Of a stretch of DNA of 64,000 nt, positions 56,576 to 64,000 are shown one piece after another. The translations under genes and the position numbers were made by a program. This DNA is from Calliopum simillimum (taxonomy: Eukaryota; Arthropoda; Insecta; Diptera; Lauxaniidae): NCBI GenBank assembly GCA_951812925.1, contig OX638368.1, positions 81,388,909-81,452,908 of the forward strand, given 5' to 3'. Position 1 is the first letter of the stretch, and each line of letters opens with the position of its first letter. Below the pieces are notes generated by a model. The model had not been told where the DNA came from, made no database searches, and saw nothing but the letters and a program-made list of their open reading frames with translations.

Positions 56576-58957
56576 TTAATTTTCATCAATATCTGTAGGG
56601 ACATGACCTTCGGGCATTCTTTTAATACGATCATGTGCATATTTATAAGTCCGATTACAATTAAGTGCCTTTAAAACATAGCGGTCTCCGTCCAACACTT
56701 CTACTATTTTAAATGGGCCCTTATACTTAGGATCCAGCTTTGTTTGATGCCGTTCCTCATTTTGCAACAAAACAAAATCACCAACACAAAATTTATTAAC
56801 TTTTGCTTTGTTACTATCAAACCTCTTTTTGTCATAGATGGCATTCTTATTCATGTTAGTAACAGCTGCAGTACGAACTTCATCGATATCAACTATAGGT
56901 TCGTTATCGTCTGATAGCATGATGTCTAATGGTCTTGCTATTCTGCCAATAAGCAACTCAAGAGGACTGGACTTTGTAACTCGATTTTGAGTGCAATTTA
57001 AAGCCAATTGAACATCAGGGATGGCATTCTGCCATGAACGGTTACTAGTTTCTACTCCAGTAAGCATATTTTTTAGAGTGCTCATAACTCGTTCAACTTG
57101 TCCGTTAGCGCGAGAGCTACCTGTAGCAATCAAGTGCAATTTAATGTTGTGTGATGTACAGAAGTCACAAAACTCTCTACTGGAAAAACAACGACCTTGA
57201 TCAGCAATGATTCGGTTAGGAGCGCCAAATAATGAAATGCCTTGCTTCAATGCTGCTATGCTACTAGAAGTATCAATATTTAGGGTGTGATGTAATAAAA
57301 CATACTTTGTGAATGCATCAATCAAGACGAAAATGTATTCTTTTTTGTCATTCTTTCCACTTAATTTTCCAGTTGCATCGATATGCAAAGTATGCCAAGG
57401 AATGGCTACTTTTGGTATTGAGTGTAATTCAGCCTGAATTTTTCCAGAATGTGATTTCGAAATTTTACAAGTGATGCAGTTATCGACAAATTTTCTAACA
57501 AATTTAGACATATTTTCAAACCAGTATAACTCATAGACTTTTTCCAAAGTTTTTTCATAACCCAAATGCATCAACGACTCATGTGTGTTATTGATGACTG
57601 ACCACCTAAGCGATCGAGGTACTATTGGCAGGCAGCGAGTTTTGCCATTTCGCTGTATCTTACGATACAAAATGCCTGAACGAAGCTCGTAAGTTTTAGC
57701 AACATCTTCACTGAGTCTTTTCTCATTAAAATCGGCCACTAGTTGTGAAATTTCACTATCCCGTTGTTGTTCTGCTATTAACCAATTTTCTGACAATTCA
57801 GTAATATCAACACGCTTTTGTTCTACTTTCTGAAAAATTTTGGGATATGAAGGCAAAGGATTTCTGGAGAAAAAGTCAACATGGCACATGCGGTTACCAT
57901 TTCTATAAATAATATCGAAGTTAAAAGCTTGTAAGAAAGCCCACCATCTATGAACCCGAGGAGTGAGATCCAACTTCTTTCGAGATGACTGTAACGCGTT
58001 GCAATCTGTGACAACAACAAATTTGCGTCCATGTAAATAATGCCGAAAGTGTTTAATGGCATTTACAACCGCAAGAGTTTCCAACTCATAAGAATGATAT
58101 TTGGACTCAGCGGATGAAGTGCGTCTGCTATAATACGCGATTACACTAAACTTGTTGTTGGAATCTTTCTTTTGCATAAGTACAGCACCATAGCCAATTG
58201 CACTTGCATCTGTATGAAGCTCTACTGGACAATCAGGATCAAAAATTGTTAAAACTGGCTCAGTAGTCAAAATTGATATCACTTTTTGCCTTACAGCCTC
58301 ATGGCTAGGTTTCCAATCTATTTTTCGATTACCTGACGTAAGGGCATACAAAGGAGTCATAACTTGGGAAAATTTTGGAACAAACTGTCGAAAATATGAA
58401 GCCAGTCCAATAAATTGACGTAACTGAGTTACAGTTTCTGGTGGTGGTAAGGCCGTTAACGCCTCTATCTTTTTAGGGTTAGGCTTTATTTGACCACCAC
58501 TAATTTCAAAACCTAGATACTCCACCTTTTGTTTGAGAAAAGAGCACTTTTTAAAATTTAAATAAAAGCCCTTACCAGTAAGCACCTCAAGTACAATTCT
58601 CAATCTTGTTAGTGCTTCGTCAACACTGGAAGCTGTAATAAGAATGTCATCCATATAAACAACGACAAAAGTATTGGTGAGATTTCCTAAAGCTTTAATA
58701 ACTGAGCGTTGAAAAACTGCTGGTGCATTCTTGAGCCCAAAAGGCATAGCAAGGTACTCATATTGGCCTTCAGGAGTTACAAAGGCTGTGTACTCAATAG
58801 AATCAGAATGAACGGGGATTTGGTGAAATCCAGAAGCCATATCAAGCGTTGTAAAATAATGAGCACCATGCAATCTGTCAATTTGATCAGATATCAGGGG
58901 CAGCGGAAATCTGTCCGAAATTGTGTTATCGTTAAGTTCGCGGTAGTCTACACACAT
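56576..58957 (-). CDS. pol: pol of the inner element: RT, RNase H, integrase
   Basis: This 793-residue frame starts inside the RT, because the real start lies upstream in the gag-protease frame and one base shift separates them. RT blocks: MCVDYRELN, TTLDMASGFHQIPV, FGLKNAPAVFQR and catalytic VYMDDIL (about residue 105). RNase H: HTDASAIGYGAVL (about 250) and YELETLAVVNAI. Integrase: an H-H-C-C zinc domain ending CITCKISKS (about 490) and the DDE triad in LHIDATGKL, IIADQGRCFS and RANGQVERVM (about 520-630). The C-terminal region with KYKGPFKIVEVL follows. It is related to Ty3/gypsy elements, perhaps the mdg3/micropia branch; that placement is a guess. All catalytic residues are present. Confidence 0.95.
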   Translation of the reverse strand: MCVDYRELNDNTISDRFPLPLISDQIDRLHGAHYFTTLDMASGFHQIPVHSDSIEYTAFVTPEGQYEYLAMPFGLKNAPAVFQRSVIKALGNLTNTFVVVYMDDILITASSVDEALTRLRIVLEVLTGKGFYLNFKKCSFLKQKVEYLGFEISGGQIKPNPKKIEALTALPPPETVTQLRQFIGLASYFRQFVPKFSQVMTPLYALTSGNRKIDWKPSHEAVRQKVISILTTEPVLTIFDPDCPVELHTDASAIGYGAVLMQKKDSNNKFSVIAYYSRRTSSAESKYHSYELETLAVVNAIKHFRHYLHGRKFVVVTDCNALQSSRKKLDLTPRVHRWWAFLQAFNFDIIYRNGNRMCHVDFFSRNPLPSYPKIFQKVEQKRVDITELSENWLIAEQQRDSEISQLVADFNEKRLSEDVAKTYELRSGILYRKIQRNGKTRCLPIVPRSLRWSVINNTHESLMHLGYEKTLEKVYELYWFENMSKFVRKFVDNCITCKISKSHSGKIQAELHSIPKVAIPWHTLHIDATGKLSGKNDKKEYIFVLIDAFTKYVLLHHTLNIDTSSSIAALKQGISLFGAPNRIIADQGRCFSSREFCDFCTSHNIKLHLIATGSSRANGQVERVMSTLKNMLTGVETSNRSWQNAIPDVQLALNCTQNRVTKSSPLELLIGRIARPLDIMLSDDNEPIVDIDEVRTAAVTNMNKNAIYDKKRFDSNKAKVNKFCVGDFVLLQNEERHQTKLDPKYKGPFKIVEVLDGDRYVLKALNCNRTYKYAHDRIKRMPEGHVPTDIDEN

Positions 58958-60611
58958 TCGGTCCGAGCCATCTTTTTTTTTTTACTAAGAGTATTGGGCT
59001 TGCAAACGGAGATGAACTGGGTCGAATTACGTTGGCATTTAAAAGTTCACTAACTCTTTCACGAACAACTTTACGCTCCTCGACGCTCAAGCGATAAGGT
59101 CGCCGACATACAGTTTTATTTGGGTCTTTAAGTCGTATTTGCATAGGCGTAGTATCAGCTCGAGTTTTTGGAATACCGTTTATAAAATTATCTTTAAAAG
59201 GAGTTAATATATTAATTAACGTTGCTTTTTGACTTTGAGGAATATCTGATTTGAGTTGATCAAAGTTTATTTCATTAGACAAAGTAACGCCACAAACATT
59301 AACTACTTCTATTTTAAAAAAGTGTAATTTATCTGATGTCATTTGTACTGCTAAGCCTTGGCTCAAAATTTCGCGCCCAATCATAATATTATGACGCAAG
59401 TAATATTCTGGTAAAACATGAAAAAGAACTTCAATATGGATGCCATCCACTTCAATCAAAGCTAAGATCTGTATAGTGCTATTAACGCGAGTTTGTCCAA
59501 TACCAGTCATAGTAACAATATTATTATAACGCTTACCACTAAATTTACAAGCTACTGAATCTTTTATAAGTGAGCATTCTGCTCCTGAGTCATAAATAAA
59601 ATCAAAGTTCTCACCAGAGTGGACTAAAGTCCCAGCAGGTGCGTTTACAGCGCAAAAATCCACTCGCCGCTCAGTACTGTTACCACCATCATTCTTGTTG
59701 AGTGATCTCGGACAACTTGACGCATAGTGACCTAGTCCTCGGCACTTGAAGCAGGTAACATTTGATTTGACAATAGTTCTTGGACATTCTTGGCTTGTTT
59801 TTTCATACATCTTCACACTGTCTCTCGAATGTCTGCACTGCATCGCTTTATGCCCTTGCTTTCCACAGTTGTGACACTTTATATATGGAACTGCTGATGT
59901 CTTGAATCTCTTGAAATCAGGTGCACTGGCATTACTCTGCATTGTAGTTCTCTTAAGAAATGACATTGCCTTTAATTCCTGTTGTAGGCGATTTCTTGAG
60001 TCAATTTCAGAGGTAAACGCCAAACGATGAACTCGGGGCTCGAACTCAGAAATATGAGCCAACAGAGTAGACACAGCTATCTGCTCAACTGATAAGTTTT
60101 TCCATCGGGACATCAATGACGTCATCTTAGTAGCAGCATACGCAGCAAGGGACTCACCTTCTTCAGGTCTACCGCTATTCATATTTATCAAAAATGATGC
60201 TGCAGTCTCAGGACAATCATATCTTGCGATGAAAATATTTTTAAATTCACTCCACGTCATTCCCGGATATGAAACTTGCGACAACCAGATAGATGCCTGT
60301 CCCTTGAGTGCTCGGCTGAGCACAATCATCAACGGTGCACTTTCGAGTGGTTTGGAGGCAATGCACATGTCAGCCATCGAAATCCAGGCTCTTGCATCAG
60401 CACTTTCTACTCCTGGATTGAATTCCGGCAGTTGCAAATTAGAGCTTTCAGGTTCCTTAATGGCCTGCACAAGCGCTAAAAAATTCCTGTTTTGCTGCTC
60501 AAGCAATAACGACCATTTTTCGTCATTCGCTCCGTTAACTTCTGATGAGCGTTGGGCCAATCCCACTTCTGATGTCGGGTTTACCTCTTTATTTTGAATG
60601 TGGTTTTCCAT
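58932..60611 (-). CDS. gag: gag-protease and start of RT of the inner element
   Basis: This 559-residue frame starts at an ATG inside the 5' LTR (60609-60611). Residues 1-13 lie in the LTR. The gag region follows, with ARAWISMADMC and FKNIFIARYDCPE in the capsid-like part, then two CCHC zinc knuckles, CHNCGKQGHKAMQC and CFKCRGLGHYASSC (about 245-300). The protease has YDSGAECSLI (about 337-347). The frame continues into RT (PYRLSVEERK, SSPFASPILLVKKK) and then leaves it at a run of 11 A (58973-58983). With 10 A the frame would join the next pol frame. Gag, protease and pol thus form one coding unit apart from that single base. The next Met in frame is only near residue 78, so the LTR start is the likely one. 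Confidence 0.92.
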   Translation of the reverse strand: MENHIQNKEVNPTSEVGLAQRSSEVNGANDEKWSLLLEQQNRNFLALVQAIKEPESSNLQLPEFNPGVESADARAWISMADMCIASKPLESAPLMIVLSRALKGQASIWLSQVSYPGMTWSEFKNIFIARYDCPETAASFLINMNSGRPEEGESLAAYAATKMTSLMSRWKNLSVEQIAVSTLLAHISEFEPRVHRLAFTSEIDSRNRLQQELKAMSFLKRTTMQSNASAPDFKRFKTSAVPYIKCHNCGKQGHKAMQCRHSRDSVKMYEKTSQECPRTIVKSNVTCFKCRGLGHYASSCPRSLNKNDGGNSTERRVDFCAVNAPAGTLVHSGENFDFIYDSGAECSLIKDSVACKFSGKRYNNIVTMTGIGQTRVNSTIQILALIEVDGIHIEVLFHVLPEYYLRHNIMIGREILSQGLAVQMTSDKLHFFKIEVVNVCGVTLSNEINFDQLKSDIPQSQKATLINILTPFKDNFINGIPKTRADTTPMQIRLKDPNKTVCRRPYRLSVEERKVVRERVSELLNANVIRPSSSPFASPILLVKKKRWLGPNVCRLPRT

Positions 60612-60789
60612 TTTAAATAATTTTCAATTTATTTTTATAGAATTTATTTAGTTTTTAAGTTCTTTTCTTTTTCGATTTTTCAAATTAATAATCTCAAATA
60701 ATTTTCAAGTCATATTTTTACATTCTTGCTGAAGTTCACAATTTATTTTTATTCGTCAGTGTTTTCTTCGCAAGTACTATTATACGACA
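60573..60789 (-). mobile_element. 5' LTR of the inner Ty3/gypsy-type element (217 bp)
   Basis: It has the same sequence as 55722-55938 and TGTCG...CGACA ends. TATA follows at 60790-60793. No standard primer-binding site starts within the first bases after the LTR; a TGG occurs 8 bases in (TGGGATTGGCCCAACG), inside the gag coding sequence, but it was not matched to a tRNA. Confidence 0.92.
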
Positions 60790-62504
60790 TATATATATTT
60801 TTTTTTCCCGTGTATTTTATATATGTACATATTTTAGTTATCCAAAAAGTTATATTTCATTTATAACTGCTGATTTGGGTTTTCAATATTATCCCAACAG
60901 TCTTTATGACATTATTCGCTTCCTATATATGTATATGCATTATCTTGCATACAAATATATGTGGTGTTTTATTTGTATTTTTTTTTTTATATATATATTT
61001 CTCTATACTAGCATTTGAATACATACTTACATGTTGCATACAAATCCCATATTACTTTTAATTTCCCTGTAACTAATCCCTTAGTCATTTATATATGTAT
61101 GCGCTGTCCGTCGATTCTGCATTTGAAAGTTTCATGTTTCAATTGCAGTTGCTTACATTGACGCGCACTACTGTCGGTTCTATGTATCTTTTTCTTGTTA
61201 TTTTATATGAAGAAACTAATGCAATTATCTATCGGATGAGGACTAATTCTGTTAAAATGTCCATAGGTTAGCTATACGCAACGTAGTGGACTATCTTTTA
61301 GGTTTTATACTGTTTATCTCATTATATTCTTTTCAAATTTCAAACCGCATGGTTCGGTTAGTCAATGAAAAAATTAATTTTCGATTTTGGCCATAACTAC
61401 TAGAAAATATTTAAATCAAACTAAATTATTCGAAATTATTAAATTATTTAAATTAAGGTAAGTGAAAATTTGTGAGAAAAAAAAAAAAATAAAATTAGTG
61501 GAATCAGGAAACTCAACATTTTCCAATTTTATGTGGTGCGCAGCACGGTACATAGCATATTAACCATGGGGCACCCTTGGTTGGCGTAAGTACACTTAAT
61601 TTCTTCTTGTTAAGACTGCTCGTAACTGTAAAGTTTCTCTCTTCTCCCTCCGAGCAGGCTTCAACCGGCACCCTACTGCAAATGCCAATCCTTAATCTGG
61701 AAGCTTTGACATCTCCAAGCCCCGCAGGAAAATCAATAAGTTCAACTCAAATTTTCGTTTTGTTTCATTATTATTTTTTCTTTCAAAACCTATTAAATAC
61801 TTTCTCTTCTTAATAAACAGGTTTCCTTACATATCCATCTACATGCAGAAATTTCACCATGCCGGCATTTGTTATGTGAGTTTTACTTTCCCCGTTTTTC
61901 CTTTTTTTTTTTTTATTAAAATTAATCTTTTCATCTCTTAAGTATCGAATTTACTGTATTTATGTTATATTTAATTATTTGCAAAAATCAAGGCTTTAGC
62001 GTTTGAAGTTGTGACACCCACTTTCTGTTCGTGTGTCGTCATTCCATATAATTAACGTAACCCTGTGCATAAAATCCTAATTTGTTTACATATTTCAGTT
62101 ATGTTTTAATTTTTCTTTGACTTTTTATATGTCTTTTCCATTTTTACGCAGTTTATCGACTTACCTACGGAATTCCATTCCTTGGGAATGGGGTTGTCTA
62201 CTACTTATTATAGGAAAATTTTCGTCTCTAACAAATGTTCCGTCCTGCGGAATTCATCGCTGAGACATACTCTATATCTTTTACATTAAATTTTTGATTT
62301 TGTTAATTCCTCTTTATCTATTACACTCTCATCTTCTCTATGTTAGATGATTCTAATGTTCCTATATGATTTTTGTATTTTCTAACACTGACAAATGATT
62401 AAATAAGACTTGTACATTTTTTCCCTAACTCAGCATAATATGCTGTTCCTACTTTAATATTTTACCTCTTTACTTCCACAAATATATAAATATACTTTTT
62501 TGTT
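60790..62504 (-). other. 3' non-pol region of the outer LTR element, part nearer pol
   Basis: The sequence after the integrase stop shows only short frames. TATATATGTATATGCATTAT-type words occur near 60927 and again near 55493 on the other side of the nested element. No domain was recognised. Confidence 0.55.
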
Positions 62505-64000
62505 TTATGCATTGAATAATTTTAGCAAATTGTTATGAATTTTCTTCTTTTTATTGTTAATAATAATTTCTGTAGTTACTGGCCCTGTGACATTTGTAAC
62601 TTCGTAAGGTCCTACCCAAATTTTGGAAAACTTATTTTTCTTTGTTTGATTTTTCATTAACACTTTGTCCCCTATTTTGAATTGCACTGGATTAGTGGAG
62701 CTGTCATATTGTTTTTTAGACAACTCCTTGGCCTTATCTTGATTTTGCTTTACTAATTCATGTGACCTTTGAATTTGAAACTTTAATACCTTCGATTGAT
62801 CATCCACGTTGTACACGGGTGTACATTTTCTTTTTAAATTTGTTGGCATTTCAAAATTAAACCCGTAAAGTGTCTGAAAAGGTGTTTTCTTTGTTGAAGT
62901 GTGTACTGTATTGTTATGTACATGCATGGCTGAAGCCAGCCATTGATCCCAATTAGAACCATCTTCTTTTGCAAAACTTCTCAAGTATTCTGCTAACGGT
63001 CTGTGACTTCTTTCTAATGAGCCATTAGCTTGCGGGTGATAAGGTGTAATGTGTAATTTTTTAATTCCAAGCATCTTACACGTATTTGAAAACAATTTTG
63101 AAGTGAAATTCGTTCCATTGTCAGTGACTAATATTTTCGGAATATTGTATCTGGCAATGATTTCATTATAAAATTGCTTTGAAACTGTGCTAGCTTCTGC
63201 GTCAGGGATCGCTACACACGACATGTATTTAGAGTGATCGTCTTGAAAAGTTAAAATGTATTTATTTCCTGATGTAGTCTCTGGCAGTGGCCCTACTATA
63301 TCCATGTAAACTTTGTCAAATGGACGGCTTGGTGTATCCGTTAAAACCATGGGCATTTTTGTTAATTTGGAACTTTTGTTTGCTTGGCATTTAATGCAAG
63401 CCCTTACGTAGTTTTTCACGTCTTTTTGCATTCCTGGCCACTTGAACTGTTTTCTAATTCGCATTAAAGTTTTAACTGCCCCCTGATGACCTCCAAGTGG
63501 GCTATCGTGAAAATCTTTTAATATTGTCTTTATGTCTTGTGGATTGCTTAGTATTGTGACATTTGGTTTAGCTATTTCCTCTGCAGGAGTGTCCTCATCA
63601 ACTTCGTTCGATACTTCTATTTGGTCATGGTCATTAGTTTTAGTCTTAGATCTTGTTTGTACTACAGTTATTTGCGTGTTTGTTTGTGGTATTCTACTAA
63701 GCGCATCAGCATTTAAATTCTTTTTCCCTGGTTTGTATATGATTTCGAAATCATATTCCGACATTTTATGTCTAAATCTAGCTAAACGTGAAGTTTGATC
63801 TTTTAAATTTGCTATTCCACGTAGTGGTTGATGATCTGTGAAAATTTTAAAATGTCTGCCAAGTAAATAAGCTCTAAAATTTTTGGTTGCCCAAACTATT
63901 GCAAGAAATTCTTTTTCAATGGTAGAATATCTCTTTTCGGTTTCACTTAACGCTCTACTAGCGAAAGCTACCGGGTTATCCTTACCAACTTCCCCTTGCG
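62505..64000 (-). CDS. pol: pol of the outer Ty3/gypsy-type element: RNase H and integrase, partial at window end
   Basis: The frame is open from the window edge to the stop at 62505. The edge part reads as RNase H: VAFASRALSETEKRYSTIEK, then FKIFTDHQPL. The tether DALSRIPQ follows, then the integrase zinc domain (HDSPLGGHQG ... CIKCQANK) and the DDE core with MDIVGPLPE, VTDNGTNFTS and HPQANGSLERSH. The C-terminal domain has FKIGDKVLMKN and WVGPYEVTNV. All visible catalytic residues are present and there is no internal stop. Protease, gag and most of RT lie outside the window. The family is Ty3/gypsy; a 412/mdg1-like branch is possible but not shown. Confidence 0.94.
   Translation of the reverse strand, partial: QGEVGKDNPVAFASRALSETEKRYSTIEKEFLAIVWATKNFRAYLLGRHFKIFTDHQPLRGIANLKDQTSRLARFRHKMSEYDFEIIYKPGKKNLNADALSRIPQTNTQITVVQTRSKTKTNDHDQIEVSNEVDEDTPAEEIAKPNVTILSNPQDIKTILKDFHDSPLGGHQGAVKTLMRIRKQFKWPGMQKDVKNYVRACIKCQANKSSKLTKMPMVLTDTPSRPFDKVYMDIVGPLPETTSGNKYILTFQDDHSKYMSCVAIPDAEASTVSKQFYNEIIARYNIPKILVTDNGTNFTSKLFSNTCKMLGIKKLHITPYHPQANGSLERSHRPLAEYLRSFAKEDGSNWDQWLASAMHVHNNTVHTSTKKTPFQTLYGFNFEMPTNLKRKCTPVYNVDDQSKVLKFQIQRSHELVKQNQDKAKELSKKQYDSSTNPVQFKIGDKVLMKNQTKKNKFSKIWVGPYEVTNVTGPVTTEIIINNKKKKIHNNLLKLFNA

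Noticed and set aside
58932..58990. Programmed frameshift between gag and pol
   Set aside because: The break falls inside the RT, at a plain A-run, not at the gag-pol boundary; a one-base error or mutation is simpler.

Overview
This is an AT-rich insect window that reads as a dipteran genome. The clearest host gene is capa (capability), a neuropeptide precursor on the + strand. It has three coding exons (4986-5064, 32734-32892, 35089-35321) whose splice phases join into one 156-codon reading frame. The frame carries a signal peptide, two CAPA/periviscerokinin-type repeats (AGGVQSGLFAFPRV and ASMMDLPRV, each followed by Gly-Arg) and one pyrokinin-type peptide (AGPSATSGLWFGPRL before Gly-Lys-Arg). 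The layout matches the Drosophila Capa precursor, but the sequence is clearly not Drosophila. With the repeat content this suggests another fly with a large, transposon-rich genome; a tephritid fruit fly is my guess, not proven.

Almost everything else is mobile DNA. Upstream of capa lies a 1.5 kb near-perfect palindrome (1937-3463). Intron 1 of capa is about 27.7 kb. It holds several large foldback elements, a three-level nest (hAT element, then a non-LTR fragment, then a MITE; 9607-12680), a hAT-type element with a perfect 8-bp target duplication (23284-24336), a 2.1 kb TA-flanked foldback element with six same-orientation copies of a 14-base motif (25876-27956), and a nearly complete antisense non-LTR retrotransposon with an intact endonuclease/reverse-transcriptase ORF (28690-32150). 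Intron 2 holds a repeat with a tRNA-like head and another foldback.

Downstream of capa are an internally deleted mariner (36584-37471), a Helitron 3' end with helicase remnants (38390-38733), and a second nest: a Tc1-like transposase gene split by a non-LTR element, which contains a foldback copy, which contains two small elements (40640-44600). Dispersed repeats with GGTGCCACGCCC-like and ATACCC...GGGTAT motifs recur from 34 to 53 kb.

The right end is an LTR-in-LTR nest on the - strand. A Ty3/gypsy-type element (55722-60789) has two 217-bp LTRs that look identical, a 4-bp TATA duplication, a gag start codon inside the 5' LTR, one 1-base frameshift in the RT, and an array of ten covarying hairpins in its 3' untranslated part. 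It sits inside a second Ty3/gypsy-type element, whose 3' LTR is 53080-53882 and whose RNase H/integrase frame runs off the window end (62505-64000). The hairpin array is the least explained structure in the window.

All calls come from reading the sequence by eye. No database or folding program was run, and element boundaries without a stated target duplication are approximate.
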